A stretch of 64,000 nt of DNA from Roseobacter litoralis Och 149 (GCF_000154785.2 NC_015730.1:2294001-2358000), one strand, 5' to 3'. Positions 18,528 through 28,386 are shown, counted from the stretch's first letter. Notes: generated by a model not told the origin, from the sequence alone. Numbers and translations are program-made.

Positions 18528-18596
18528 GAGAATTATGAATTTGCTACATAATGCCACCTGTGACATGACGCATTCCTACGATGACGGAGCGTGATC

Positions 18597-19619
18597 ATGC
18601 CCAACCCTTTCAGCGACCTTCTCGAAACAAACGGCGTATTGCTTGCCGATGGCGCGACCGGCACGAATCTTTTCAACATGGGACTGATGTCTGGCGAAGC
18701 CCCGGAGTTGTGGAACACGCAAGAGCCACAAAAAATCAAAACGCTGTACAAAGGCGCGGTTGATGCAGGCAGCGATCTGTTTCTGACAAATTCGTTCGGG
18801 GCCAACGCCTCACGCCTGAAACTGCACAACGCAGAAAAGCGCGTTCATGAGTTGAGCCGTGTCGCTGCCGAGATCGGACGCGAGGTTGCGGATACCGCCG
18901 GGCGCACTGTGATTGTCGCAGGCTCCGTCGGACCGACCGGCGAAATCATGGAGCCTGTTGGTACGCTCAGCCATGCGCTGGCGGTTGAGATGTTTCACGA
19001 AACCGCAGACGGTCTCAAGGCAGGCGGTGCGGATATTGGATGGCTCGAAACGATCAGCGCGCCTGAAGAATACCGCGCCGCAGCCGAAGGGTTCGCGCTG
19101 GCCGGGCTGGACTGGTGCGGCACGATGAGCTTTGACACCGCCGGACGCACCATGATGGGGCTGACCAGCGCCGATATGGTCAAAATGGTCAATGATCTGG
19201 GCGATCATGCGCCGCTGGCTTTTGGCGCGAATTGTGGCACTGGTGCCTCTGATCTTTTGCGCACGGTTCTGGGATTCGCTGCGCAAGGCCCCGAACGCCC
19301 CATCATTGCCAAGGGCAACGCAGGCATTCCCAAATATGTCGACGGTCACATCCATTATGACGGCACCCCGGAACTGATGGCGGATTACGCGATAATGGCG
19401 CGCGCGAGCGGTGCGCGGATCATCGGCGGATGCTGCGGCACCATGCCGGAGCATCTGCGCCACATGCGCGAAGCGCTGGATACACGAACCATGGATCATC
19501 CCCCGGCGTTAGAAGAAATCGTGGACCGATTGGGCGCATTCTCCTCTGCCGCAGACGGAACCGATAAGGAAAACACACCGGCACGCCGCGCAACGCGAAG
19601 AAGCAGACGCGCCAGCTAA
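18597..19619 (+). CDS. bmt: Homocysteine S-methyltransferase (betaine-homocysteine/MetH-domain type)
   Basis: A 340-residue zinc-dependent methyltransferase with the Hcy-binding barrel: ADGATGTNLFNMGL at the start, TNSFGANASRLKL, AGSVGPTGE, and the zinc Cys residues in GANCGTGA and IIGGCCGTMPEH. It transfers a methyl group to homocysteine. The separate corrinoid-protein gene downstream suggests it is one part of a split MetH or a corrinoid-linked betaine methyltransferase. The ATG at 18597 has ACGGAG upstream; a GTG at 18591 is possible. The C-terminal 25 residues form an Arg-rich tail (ARRATRRSRRAS) beyond the catalytic domain. Confidence 0.88.
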   Translation: MPNPFSDLLETNGVLLADGATGTNLFNMGLMSGEAPELWNTQEPQKIKTLYKGAVDAGSDLFLTNSFGANASRLKLHNAEKRVHELSRVAAEIGREVADTAGRTVIVAGSVGPTGEIMEPVGTLSHALAVEMFHETADGLKAGGADIGWLETISAPEEYRAAAEGFALAGLDWCGTMSFDTAGRTMMGLTSADMVKMVNDLGDHAPLAFGANCGTGASDLLRTVLGFAAQGPERPIIAKGNAGIPKYVDGHIHYDGTPELMADYAIMARASGARIIGGCCGTMPEHLRHMREALDTRTMDHPPALEEIVDRLGAFSSAADGTDKENTPARRATRRSRRAS

Positions 19620-19796
19620 TTCCCGTATTCCGACCAGATTGCCGCCGCACACGATGCACACACCGCGTGACACTTTCGCGTGCGCGCGTCGCACTCCGCT
19701 TTCACCGTGTCGCAATCCGGACAGTGCGCAGCCCCGGTTCAAGCGAAAGATGGTCCAAAGTGACGCACCCATTGTGCCTCTGGTAAAGGAACGATC

Positions 19797-20495
19797 ATGT
19801 CGGATGAAGACGAAATCATTCTGTCGGAACTGGACGATGAAGAACTGGTCCAGCAGATGTTTGACGACCTCTATGATGGCCTCAAAGAGGAAATAGAAGA
19901 AAGCGTCAACATCCTGCTGGAACGTGAATGGCAGCCCTATGATATTTTGACAAAGGCCTTGGTCGGCGGCATGACAATCGTCGGTGCTGATTTCCGGGAC
20001 GGAATTCTTTTTGTACCTGAGGTTCTGCTCGCCGCAAACGCTATGAAAGGCGGCATGGCAATTCTCAAACCGCTGTTGGCCGAAACGGGTGCCCCGCGCG
20101 TGGGCAAGATGGTCATCGGCACGGTCAAGGGCGACATCCATGACATCGGCAAGAACCTTGTTGGCATGATGATGGAAGGCGCGGGTTTTGAGGTCGTCGA
20201 TCTGGGAATCAACAACCCCGTTGAATCCTACATGGAAGCGCTGGAGAAAGAGCAACCCGAGATCCTTGGCATGTCCGCCCTCCTCACCACCACGATGCCC
20301 TATATGAAAGTGGTCATTGATACGATGGTCGAGAAAGGCGTGCGTGATGACTACATCGTGCTGGTGGGTGGCGCGCCGCTGAACGAAGAATTCGGCAAGG
20401 CCATCGGCGCAGATGCCTATTGCCGTGATGCAGCCGTGGCCGTGGAAACGGCAAAAGAATGGGTTGGGCGTAAACACAATCAAAAATCGGCCTGA
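19797..20495 (+). CDS. Methyltransferase-associated corrinoid protein, B12-binding
   Basis: A 232-residue corrinoid carrier. A helical cap (about residues 1-95, ending PEVLLAANAMKGGM) precedes the Rossmann B12-binding domain with GTVKGDIHDIGKNLV; the His in this DxHxxG motif is the lower axial ligand of cobalamin. The domain pair matches the central modules of MetH and MtbC-type proteins. It sits between a homocysteine methyltransferase gene and a DUF1638 gene, which points to shuttling methyl groups to homocysteine. AAGGAA precedes the start. Confidence 0.92.
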   Translation: MSDEDEIILSELDDEELVQQMFDDLYDGLKEEIEESVNILLEREWQPYDILTKALVGGMTIVGADFRDGILFVPEVLLAANAMKGGMAILKPLLAETGAPRVGKMVIGTVKGDIHDIGKNLVGMMMEGAGFEVVDLGINNPVESYMEALEKEQPEILGMSALLTTTMPYMKVVIDTMVEKGVRDDYIVLVGGAPLNEEFGKAIGADAYCRDAAVAVETAKEWVGRKHNQKSA

Positions 20496-20530
20496 AACAC
20501 GCCGCGCCCGGTCGGAGATCTGTGTGAGGC

Positions 20531-21175
20531 ATGGAGATGACGGATCTGAATGACCAGCAGCTGACCGAAGACGGGTTGGACATGGCGCATCAGACAGGGC
20601 GCGTTCTGTTGATTGCCTGCGGGGCTTTGGCGCGCGAAATTCTGGACCTCAAGGCGGCAAACGGTTGGACCCATCTGGATCTGACCTGCCTGCCCGCCAA
20701 TCTGCATCTTTACCCTGACAAGATAACGGCGGCGGTGCGCGACGCCGTTGCAAAACACAGGAAAGACTATAGCGACGTTTTCGTCGTCTATGCCGATTGT
20801 GGCACGGGCGGGCAGTTGCAATCGGCCTGCGACGCCTTGGGGGTCGAGATGATATCAGGCCCGCATTGCTACAGCTTTTTCGAAGGCAATGCGCGCTTTG
20901 CCGAAGCGGCAGAGCATGAGATCACAACCTTTTATCTGACCGATTTTCTGGTCCGTCAGTTCGACGCTTTCGTGATCCGGCCGATGGGCCTCGACCGCCA
21001 CCCAGAGCTGCACGATATGTATTTCGCACATTACGAAAAACTGGTCTATCAGGCGCAGACCGACGATCCCGCACTGACCGAGAAAGCGGAACGCTGCGCC
21101 GAACGGCTTGGACTGGCTTTCGAGCGGCGATTTACCGGCTATGGGGACCTATCGACCGCGTTGGCCAGATTGTAG
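20531..21175 (+). CDS. DUF1638 protein linked to corrinoid methyl transfer
   Basis: A 214-residue cytoplasmic protein matching DUF1638. Recognisable blocks are LLIACGALAREILDL, LTCLPANLHLYPDKI, VVYADCGTGGQL, GPHCYSFFEG and FDAFVIRPMGLDRHPEL. The conserved Cys and His residues suggest a metal or thiol function. DUF1638 genes are commonly found beside corrinoid methyltransferases in methanogens and Rhodobacterales, and here it is 35 nt after the corrinoid protein gene. I infer a role in methionine synthesis, such as corrinoid or homocysteine handling; the reaction is not established. Confidence 0.85.
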   Translation: MEMTDLNDQQLTEDGLDMAHQTGRVLLIACGALAREILDLKAANGWTHLDLTCLPANLHLYPDKITAAVRDAVAKHRKDYSDVFVVYADCGTGGQLQSACDALGVEMISGPHCYSFFEGNARFAEAAEHEITTFYLTDFLVRQFDAFVIRPMGLDRHPELHDMYFAHYEKLVYQAQTDDPALTEKAERCAERLGLAFERRFTGYGDLSTALARL

Positions 21176-21183
21176 CGGGGCGT

Positions 21184-21594
21184 CTACGCGGATTTGGCGG
21201 CGACGTCCCTGATCCGCTCGATCATGGCGCGCAGACCGTTTGAACGCTGCGCGGACAGGTGGTCATTCAACCCCAAACGCCCCATCTCAGCGCGCGCGTC
21301 AATGGCCACCACCTCGCTCAGCGGCGCCCCGCAATAGAGCTTGCGCAAAACGGCAATCAGGCCGTTCACGATCATCGCATCACTCTCGCCCTCAAACTGC
21401 ATCACACCATCTTCGGGCGTCACATGCAGCCAGACCTGACTGGCGCAGCCCTCAACCTTTGTGGCAGGCACCTTGAGTGCGGCATCAAGGGGCGCCATCG
21501 ATTTGCCCTCTTCGATGACGAGACGATAGCGATCTTCCCACTCGTCGAGAAATTCAAAATCTTCGACCAATTCTTCGAATGCAGCCTGTGCCAT
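21184..21594 (-). CDS. sufE: SufE family cysteine desulfuration protein
   Basis: A 136-residue partner of the SufS cysteine desulfurase that accepts persulfide for Fe-S cluster assembly. The core pattern AFEELVEDFEFLDEWEDRYRLVIE, then KVEGCASQVWLH with the active Cys near residue 51, and DARAEMGRLGLNDHLSAQRSNGL at the end, are diagnostic. AGGAG lies 8 nt upstream of the chosen ATG at 21594; the frame extends to 21678 without support. It converges with the DUF1638 gene. Confidence 0.94.
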   Translation of the reverse strand: MAQAAFEELVEDFEFLDEWEDRYRLVIEEGKSMAPLDAALKVPATKVEGCASQVWLHVTPEDGVMQFEGESDAMIVNGLIAVLRKLYCGAPLSEVVAIDARAEMGRLGLNDHLSAQRSNGLRAMIERIRDVAAKSA

Positions 21595-21731
21595 GACGGG
21601 TCTCCTGTCTTTTGACGTCACAGGTAGGTCGGCACCGCGCAAAGGTAAAGGTCCCAGCTTCTGATGGACACTTTTCATCAGCCCGCAGATAGTCTAGGTC
21701 AAAGGGAACAGAAAACGTAATTGGCGAACGC

Positions 21732-22238
21732 ATGCGTATAACGATCCCCGCTTTGTTGGTAAGTGCTGTCTTTCTCGCCGGATGCGGCAGTTCGGCCAAC
21801 CCCATGAATTGGTTTGGAAATGACGCACCGGATGAAAGCGTTCTGGAGCCGATCGACGCTGCAAATCCGCTGATCCCGGAAAGCGACGGCGTTTTCCAGA
21901 ACAGGCGCAATCAGATTGCGATCTATCCCGGAACAACGATCGACGCGATTGCGGACCTGACGCTGGAACGCGTCCCCGGCGGGGTGCTGATCCGTGCGAC
22001 CGGGCTTGCATCGACCCAAGGCCCATTCAACGCACGGCTGACGCCCAGCAATGAAGACGAATTGCCCGAAGATGGCGTACTGACCTACCAGCTTCAGGCG
22101 CAGTACACGCAGATTGCAGGCGGCACGCCGGAAACCCGCGAAGTCACCGTCGCGCGCACGCTCACGGATCAGGAATTGTCAGGGACGCGCACGATCCGGG
22201 TTGAAGGTCTGCAAAACGCATTGGAGCGGCGACGCTGA
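21732..22238 (+). CDS. Outer-membrane or periplasmic lipoprotein of unknown function
   Basis: A 168-residue protein with a lipoprotein signal peptide: MRITIPALLVSAVFLAGC, where LAGC is the lipobox and Cys18 the lipidated residue. The mature part looks like a small beta-rich domain (TTIDAIADLTLERVPGGVLIRATGLA). Conserved-looking lipoproteins of this kind occur in Rhodobacterales, but I cannot assign a function. Its 3' end converges on rnd, 8 nt away. Confidence 0.75.
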   Translation: MRITIPALLVSAVFLAGCGSSANPMNWFGNDAPDESVLEPIDAANPLIPESDGVFQNRRNQIAIYPGTTIDAIADLTLERVPGGVLIRATGLASTQGPFNARLTPSNEDELPEDGVLTYQLQAQYTQIAGGTPETREVTVARTLTDQELSGTRTIRVEGLQNALERRR

Positions 22239-22246
22239 GCGCGTGA

Positions 22247-23410
22247 TCATGCGTCGAGGTTGACGATACGCACGTTTGCGCCTTCCGCGGCGAGGGCAAT
22301 CTTTCCCTCACACAGACGCAGTGCATCTTCCCCAAAGACTTCGCGCCGCCATCCGTTCAACGCTGGCACATCGCGCAGACCCGCGGCAATCGCATCCAGA
22401 TCAGCGGCGGGCGCAATCAGCTTGGCCGCAACACCCGCACTTTCCGTTTTGGCCTTGAGCAATACGCGCAACAAATCCGCCAGTGCAGGGTTCACCTGCA
22501 GTTTGTCGCGTGATCGGTCCGGTTTTGGCATGTCTTGTTGCGGGCATTCCACGCCGCGCTGGACCGCCTGCAAAATGCCATCCGCAACATCGCCCCGTCG
22601 CCCCTCGCGCAGCAACAGGCGCGAGCGCCCCAACTCTTCCTGTGTCTTTGGTTTGTTCGAGGCCAGTTCGATCAGCGCATCATCCTTGAACACCCGGTTA
22701 CGTGGGACGTTGCGCTCCTGCGCATAGATTTCGCGGAACGCCGCCAGTTCCCGCACAACGGCCAGAAACTTGGGTGAATTCGTCCGCGTTTTTACCCGCC
22801 GCCAAGCGTCCATCGGTGGAATGATATAGGTTTCCGGGCTGGTCAGAACGGTCAGTTCCTCGCGCACCCAGCGGCTGCGCCCGGTTTCTTCAAGCTTTTC
22901 TGCGAGAAATTCGTAGACATCACGCAGATGGGTGACATCGGCCAAGGCATATTTCATCTGCGCATCCGTCAACGGGCGGCGCGACCAATCGGTGAAACGC
23001 GAGGTCTTGTCCAGCGGCTGTTTGGCGATCCGGCGCACCAGTGTTTCATAGCCCACCTGTTCGCCAAAGCCGCAGACCATGGCAGCGACCTGCGTGTCAA
23101 ACAAGGGCTCGGGAAAGACCTCGGCATCGACGTAAAAAATCTCAAGATCCTGCCGTGCGGCGTGAAACACCTTGACCACGGATGTGTCGCGAAACAACGC
23201 GTAAAGCGGTTCAAGCGACAGACCGGGCACCAGCGGGTCAACAATACAGCCGGTGCTGTCATCCTCACCCGGCATGGCAAGCTGAATAAGGCACAGCTTG
23301 GAATAATATGTGCGCTCTCTGAGGAATTCCGTGTCGACCGTCACATAATCAAACTGGGCTGCCTGTGTGCAGAATTCTTCCAGCGCTTGTGTCGTTGTGA
23401 TGGTTTTCAT
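22247..23410 (-). CDS. rnd: Ribonuclease D
   Basis: A 387-residue 3'-5' exoribonuclease of the DEDDy family used in tRNA 3' processing. Exo I is DYVTVDTEFLRERTYYSKL, Exo II lies in VKVFHAARQDLEIFY, and Exo III is QMKYALADVTHLRDVYEFL with the Tyr-containing DEDDy pattern. HRDC-type helical repeats follow (ELAAFREIYAQERNVPRNRVFKDDALIELA). Length and layout are normal. Confidence 0.95.
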   Translation of the reverse strand: MKTITTTQALEEFCTQAAQFDYVTVDTEFLRERTYYSKLCLIQLAMPGEDDSTGCIVDPLVPGLSLEPLYALFRDTSVVKVFHAARQDLEIFYVDAEVFPEPLFDTQVAAMVCGFGEQVGYETLVRRIAKQPLDKTSRFTDWSRRPLTDAQMKYALADVTHLRDVYEFLAEKLEETGRSRWVREELTVLTSPETYIIPPMDAWRRVKTRTNSPKFLAVVRELAAFREIYAQERNVPRNRVFKDDALIELASNKPKTQEELGRSRLLLREGRRGDVADGILQAVQRGVECPQQDMPKPDRSRDKLQVNPALADLLRVLLKAKTESAGVAAKLIAPAADLDAIAAGLRDVPALNGWRREVFGEDALRLCEGKIALAAEGANVRIVNLDA

Positions 23411-23499
23411 TCGGGCAATTCTTTGTTTTTAGTGTTTACGTCCACCCAGTGGCGAAATTGTTACACGAGCCTGATCGGATTGACCAGCAGCACAATCCG

Positions 23500-24096
23500 T
23501 CAATCGTTTAGAAAAACGGGCGTCCTGTCACCATTGGCAAAGCGACGCAGAACCATAGGGTACAGAATGTGTTCCTGCACCAATACCCTCGCCGCCAGCG
23601 TGTCCTTGGTATCGTCGGGGCGCACGGGCACCCGTGCCTGACCCAATATCGGGCCGTCATCCAAAATCGGCGTTACTTCATGAACCGTGCATCCATGCGC
23701 GGTATCCCCGGCCGCAATTGCCCGCGCATGTGTGTGCAACCCTTTGTATTTTGGCAATAATGAGGGATGAACGTTGAGCATCCGGCCGCGCCACCTATCA
23801 ACAAACTCTGCCGTAAGGATCCGCATGAAACCCGCCAGACAGATGATATCCGGCTTGTGCTCCGCCAGCGCGCCAAGGATCGCGTGTTCAAAGCCGGAGG
23901 TATCCGTACCAAAGGGCTGGTGTCGCACGATTTCGGTTGGCACGCCGCGTTCCTCGGCCCGCTCCAGACCGCCGGCCTTGGGGTTATTCGACAAGACCAC
24001 ACATGCGCGCGCCGGATGATCCCCGGTCATGCTGTCCAGCAGGCGGACCATGTTCGATCCACCACCCGAGATGAAAATCGCGACCCGTTTCGTCAC
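23500..24096 (-). CDS. purN: Phosphoribosylglycinamide formyltransferase
   Basis: Transfers a formyl group from 10-formyl-THF to GAR in purine synthesis. The 198-residue protein has [19 protein letters not shown] at the start, [17 protein letters not shown] and the catalytic [13 protein letters not shown]. It starts at a GTG that overlaps the purM stop (GTGA), indicating translational coupling. Confidence 0.97.
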   Translation of the reverse strand: MTKRVAIFISGGGSNMVRLLDSMTGDHPARACVVLSNNPKAGGLERAEERGVPTEIVRHQPFGTDTSGFEHAILGALAEHKPDIICLAGFMRILTAEFVDRWRGRMLNVHPSLLPKYKGLHTHARAIAAGDTAHGCTVHEVTPILDDGPILGQARVPVRPDDTKDTLAARVLVQEHILYPMVLRRFANGDRTPVFLND

Positions 24097-25139
24097 AAAA
24101 GCGTGCCGGAATAGTGCACACCGTCTTGCGCGCTGACACGCCCGATGCGCGCGACATCCTCGCCCAAACCGGCCAGCAGTTCCGTCAGCGCGTCGGCCTC
24201 TTTTTCCGCGACAACGAGAATCATGCCGAGCCCGCAGTTGAACGTCTTGAGCATTTCAGCCTCTTCCATGCCGCCCGTCTGAGCCATCCAGCGGAAAACA
24301 GCAGGCAGAGACCATGTGCCCAGATCAATATCCGCCCCCAGCCCCTCGGGCAAAACGCGCGGCAGGTTTTCCGTCAGCCCGCCGCCTGTAATATGCGCAA
24401 GCGCATGCACGCCCCCTGCGTCAATCGCCGCCAGCGCCTGTTTTACATACAACCGCGTCGGGGTTAGCAATTCAGCCCCCAGGGATTGATCGGACCACGG
24501 ACAGGCCGCATCCCACGACAACCCGGAGACTTCGACCAGTTTGCGCACAAGGCTGTAGCCATTGGAATGCACACCGTCAGAGGCAAGGCCCAGCAACACG
24601 TCGCCCTGTGCCACGTCCGCCGGAAGTGCGCCGCCCCGTTCCATCGCGCCGACGGAAAACCCTGCGAGGTCAAAATCACCGGCAGGATACATGCCCGGCA
24701 TCTCTGCGGTTTCACCACCGATCAGCGCGCATCCGGCGCGCTCGCAGCCAAGCGCAATGCCTTCGATAATGCGTGCGGCTTTTTCAGTCTCCAGCAGACC
24801 CGTGGCAAAATAATCAAGGAAAAACAGTGGCTCCGCGCCCTGGCAGACCAGATCATTCACGCACATGGCCACCAGATCAATACCAACGCCGTCCACATGG
24901 CCGGTATCAATGGCGATCCGCAGTTTCGTGCCGACACCGTCCGTCGCGGCCACAAGGATCGGGTCAGTGTAGCCTGCATCTTTCAGATCAAACAGCGCAC
25001 CAAAACCGCCCAAGCCCGCCATGACGCCGGATCTGTTCGTGCGCTTGGCCGCCGGTTTGATCCGGTCCACAAGCGCATTCCCGGCGTCAATATCCACGCC
25101 TGCATCGGCGTAAGTCATCCCGTTTTTCGGCAAATTCAT
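24093..25139 (-). CDS. purM: Phosphoribosylformylglycinamidine cyclo-ligase
   Basis: AIR synthetase, the fifth step of purine synthesis. The 348-residue protein has [38 protein letters not shown] and [14 protein letters not shown], all characteristic. AGGAGA lies upstream of the ATG at 25139; the frame extends to 25238 but lacks a signal there. purM and purN form an operon separate from purC-purS-purQ. Confidence 0.97.
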   Translation of the reverse strand: MNLPKNGMTYADAGVDIDAGNALVDRIKPAAKRTNRSGVMAGLGGFGALFDLKDAGYTDPILVAATDGVGTKLRIAIDTGHVDGVGIDLVAMCVNDLVCQGAEPLFFLDYFATGLLETEKAARIIEGIALGCERAGCALIGGETAEMPGMYPAGDFDLAGFSVGAMERGGALPADVAQGDVLLGLASDGVHSNGYSLVRKLVEVSGLSWDAACPWSDQSLGAELLTPTRLYVKQALAAIDAGGVHALAHITGGGLTENLPRVLPEGLGADIDLGTWSLPAVFRWMAQTGGMEEAEMLKTFNCGLGMILVVAEKEADALTELLAGLGEDVARIGRVSAQDGVHYSGTLL

Positions 25140-25264
25140 GGCGCTCTCTCCTGCGTGAGCATGATTGGGGCCGAGGTAAATCATATCTGAGCAGACTGCA
25201 ATCCAAAGCAGATCATACAGGGTCTTGACGTCGTGCACACGGGCGATTACGCAGCGGTTATGGC

Positions 25265-25341
25265 GGGCCTGTAGCTCAACTGGTTAGAGCAGAGCGCTCA
25301 TAACGCTTTGGTTGCGGGTTCAAGTCCTGCCGGGCCTACCA
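25265..25341 (+). tRNA. tRNA with CAT anticodon, probably tRNA-Ile2 (lysidine) rather than Met
   Basis: A complete cloverleaf with encoded CCA. The acceptor stem GGGCCTG pairs with CGGGCCT (G1-U72 and U6-G67 wobbles), the anticodon loop is CTCATAA, and the T-loop is TTCAAGT. C4-G69 and C5-G68 pairs are present; these are recognised by TilS, which converts the CAT anticodon for isoleucine. Automatic tools would label it Met. Confidence 0.9.
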
Positions 25342-25620
25342 CCATACTATATCCATTCCTTTTCTTCGGTCACGTGTCAGAGTGGTCGCACCCTCGTCTT
25401 ACGGCCTTGGTTTTTCATTGACCGTTTGTCCGGCGCATCACCGCACGAAGGTGACACTGGGTTTCAGAGGCCGTTTGATGATCCTGCGCATCCGCTAACA
25501 GAAAGGTCGCCGCATCGATTGAACCCTGACCAGAGCCCAACCCCCGGCCGCTCTTCTTGTATTGGACCCGATAACCGCGCGCCGTTAGATCAAACCGTGC
25601 GCCGTCACAAGAGCCAGACA

Positions 25621-26742
25621 TCAAAACCGCTGGCCGACGTAAATATACAAAAACTCTTCGCTGTCATTGTTGCGCGACACATCCACTGAGAAGTCGATCG
25701 GAAATTGCTGCGAGACACGATAGCGCACGCCAAAACCGCCCGCGATGCGGTCTCCGTCTTCGGTAAGTGATCCGTAACTGGAGCCCGTCCAGCCGATGCC
25801 CCCGAACGCAACCACGCCCCACCGGTTCCCCAAGCGTTGGCGGACCTCAATCTGGGCCGAGGCCATGCGGGTGTCGTAGAATTCTGTGGGTGAAAACCCG
25901 CGGAACGCATCACTGAACCCGATAGAGCATTTGTCAAAGAACGGGGCGTTCTCCGATGCAGCACAGGTAGATAGCCTGCCAGCCAGCACGGATGTATCGC
26001 TGAGCGCGTTATAGACATCAAAATTCGCTGATCCATAACCATAGCTGCGTGCGGGCCCGGAAAGCGTGGAGCCTCGGTTGGCGGCAATGCTGAACAGTGC
26101 CCCCTGCGTCGGGTAATCCCCGTCATCGCGGACATCCCACTCAAACCGGCCGCCAAGGCTCATCAGTTCCAGCCCCAGATCCGGGAGCAGTTCCGGCGGA
26201 ACAGCCGTCTCGGAATTTCTCAGGCCAATCGTCGAGTCCAAATACCTGAAAGCGGCGCCCACAGAGATCGTCTTGGAAATCTTGTAATCAAAACCGCTGT
26301 TAAGCAACGTCCCGTCCTGTTCAATCGGAACCTCCAGTTGTCCCAAGAACAGATCATACCTTAGATCCGCGTCGACCAGTGCGAAATCAAAGCGCCACCC
26401 ATTGCCAAACGACAGGTTCAAGGCGGTTCCAATTGCGCTGCTGCCATTGTCAGATGCCAATGCGCCAAGTCCCACAAAGGACGTGTCAGCTTCAGGGTCC
26501 AGCTGAAACAGATATCCTCCACCAAGCGCCAGCCCCGCACCGACAACCGGATTCGAGAACGGAATCGGCGCAACGAGAAAGGAGCCGTTTCCCAAACCGT
26601 AATCAGATTTTTCCTGTACGGATCGAACAGATTTAAGCGGATCATCGACGACGCTGGACTGTGCGGCGGCCTCATCAAACGCAAATGAGCAGACAAGACA
26701 GAAGGCAGCCGCACCAATGACAAGCGATCGGACATGCGCCAC
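25621..26742 (-). CDS. Outer-membrane beta-barrel protein, BamA/D15 surface-antigen type
   Basis: A 373-residue exported protein. The chosen GTG start at 26742 has AAAGG 7 nt upstream and gives a compact signal peptide (VRSLVIGAAAFCLVCSFAF, cleaved after EAAAQ). The mature part alternates short strands (VGAGLALGGGYLFQLD, SIGFSDAFRGFS) and ends in the aromatic YVGQRF, the usual barrel-assembly signal. The WDVRDDGDYPTQGALFSIAANRGS segment and the GFRGFSP-like block resemble the BamA/TamA barrel domain; no POTRA domains are present. The open frame extends to 26868. Confidence 0.75.
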   Translation of the reverse strand: MAHVRSLVIGAAAFCLVCSFAFDEAAAQSSVVDDPLKSVRSVQEKSDYGLGNGSFLVAPIPFSNPVVGAGLALGGGYLFQLDPEADTSFVGLGALASDNGSSAIGTALNLSFGNGWRFDFALVDADLRYDLFLGQLEVPIEQDGTLLNSGFDYKISKTISVGAAFRYLDSTIGLRNSETAVPPELLPDLGLELMSLGGRFEWDVRDDGDYPTQGALFSIAANRGSTLSGPARSYGYGSANFDVYNALSDTSVLAGRLSTCAASENAPFFDKCSIGFSDAFRGFSPTEFYDTRMASAQIEVRQRLGNRWGVVAFGGIGWTGSSYGSLTEDGDRIAGGFGVRYRVSQQFPIDFSVDVSRNNDSEEFLYIYVGQRF

Positions 26743-27018
26743 AAGATGCCTTTCAGAGGTCAGAATGCTTGTATCGACGGCCTCGTACAACATCGGCTTC
26801 AAGTGTGAACACGCGCCGAACGCAGTCCGGTCCCCATGAGCATGTGCGCCCGCCCGAAGAACCGCCATACCTGTTTCGCCTCGTACTTTCGTTTACGGAT
26901 GGTGCGCACCACATCATAAAAAATCTTCGATTGAAACCGGCGCACTGTTTGATGTGCTACCTTTGTGACGGATCGTCGATATGCCAGCCTGAAACACCCC
27001 AAGCGCAGATATGCACCC

Positions 27019-28344
27019 TTAGCGCGCGATAACGATGTCGGCACACAGACCGCCCAGATGTTCAGACACGCCCAGCCTCAGGGTACCGCCATGCGCGCGG
27101 GCAATATCATTTGCAATCGCAAGTCCCAGACCGACGCCACCGCCCTTATCCTGATTACGCGCCGCATCCAGACGCGTAAACGGTCGTGTCGCCTCGCTTC
27201 GTCGCTGTTCAGGGATGCCCGGCCCGTCATCTTCAACCCGCACCCTGAGGGATTTATCGCTCAGCATGACCGACACCTGCGCGCGCGAGCCATACCGTAC
27301 CGCATTGGAAATCAGGTTATCCAATGCACGCCGCATGGCGAGCACATTCAGCTTGACGGTTCCGGTACCTTCGCCTTCCTGCGCGACCAATGTGACGTCC
27401 CGTCCTGCCCGTTTTGCATCTTCTACTACCGTACTGACCAAGGCGCGCGGGTCGACAGCTTCGGGCTCGCCCTCTCCCGCTCCTTTGGCAAAGCTCAGAA
27501 AGGCATCAAGCATTTCCTGCATGTCATCTACGTCCTGCTCCAATAGTTCGCGCTCCGCGTCTTCCAGCATCGACAAGCTCAGCCGCATGCGTGTCAGCGG
27601 CGTGCGCAAATCGTGGCTCACCCCTGACAACATCAAAGTGCGTTGTTCGATCTGGCGTTCGATCCTGTTGCGCATATCCAGAAACGCATTGCCAGCAGCG
27701 CGAACCTCGGACGCACCGGCCGGAGTATAGGGCTCATGCCGCCCACGCCCGAAGGCTTCAGCAGCCCGCGCCAACCGCTTGATCGGGCGTAACTGGTTGC
27801 GCAGGTACAAAATCGCGATGACCGTCACCAATCCACCGAAAAACGCCATATTCACAAACAGCTGATGCGGATTTTCGGCTGAGACGCGATTGCGATCAAA
27901 GCTCATGCGTATCGGACCATGGCGGGTTTGCGCATATACATGGACGCGCTGATCGTCCAAAAGGTCAATTGTTTCAATCTGCGCGACCCGCGACGGCAAA
28001 AGCGCCACGATCACGCGTCCGGAAAAGTCATACCAGTGGCGCAGCATCTGTGTCGGCACATCATCGGGTGATACAGGCGTTGCTGTCAGCGCCAATTGGC
28101 TGGCCTGTGCCACCACCTGCGTTGAAACGGACCCTGCATCAGGCGCAGAATCAACAATGTCGAGTACCAGCAAAACCTCACGGGAGACGGCTGTCACCAT
28201 TTGCTGGGTGACATCCTCGAAATGGCGGGTCAGAAAAAGTATGGTGACCACCAGTTGCAAGAAAACGACCGGCAACAGCAGGATCAAAATAGCCCGTACA
28301 TAAAGGCTGCGGGGCATATACTGTTTGAGCCACCCAAATAACAT
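27019..28344 (-). CDS. EnvZ-like sensor histidine kinase
   Basis: A 441-residue inner-membrane kinase. The first helix (VRAILILLLPVVFLQLVVTILFL) and a second near residues 160-180 flank a periplasmic domain, then a HAMP linker (RNQLRPIKRLARAAEAFGRG). The catalytic core has H-box LSGVSHDLRTPLTRMRLSLSML, nearly identical to the EnvZ H-box, plus NLISNAVRYGS, VEDDGPGIP and GGVGLGLAIAND. The open frame extends to 28734, but the membrane-proximal ATG at 28344 (MLFGWLKQYMP) is the natural start. No response-regulator gene is adjacent, so its partner lies elsewhere. Confidence 0.87.
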   Translation of the reverse strand: MLFGWLKQYMPRSLYVRAILILLLPVVFLQLVVTILFLTRHFEDVTQQMVTAVSREVLLVLDIVDSAPDAGSVSTQVVAQASQLALTATPVSPDDVPTQMLRHWYDFSGRVIVALLPSRVAQIETIDLLDDQRVHVYAQTRHGPIRMSFDRNRVSAENPHQLFVNMAFFGGLVTVIAILYLRNQLRPIKRLARAAEAFGRGRHEPYTPAGASEVRAAGNAFLDMRNRIERQIEQRTLMLSGVSHDLRTPLTRMRLSLSMLEDAERELLEQDVDDMQEMLDAFLSFAKGAGEGEPEAVDPRALVSTVVEDAKRAGRDVTLVAQEGEGTGTVKLNVLAMRRALDNLISNAVRYGSRAQVSVMLSDKSLRVRVEDDGPGIPEQRRSEATRPFTRLDAARNQDKGGGVGLGLAIANDIARAHGGTLRLGVSEHLGGLCADIVIAR

Positions 28345-28386
28345 GGGGTAGACCCTAGCGGCGCCCCTCCCCATTAGAAAGACCGA

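Noticed and set aside
19620..19796. Cobalamin or SAM riboswitch before the corrinoid-protein gene
   Set aside because: I looked for conserved B12-box or SAM-II features and saw none convincing; a covariance search would be decisive.
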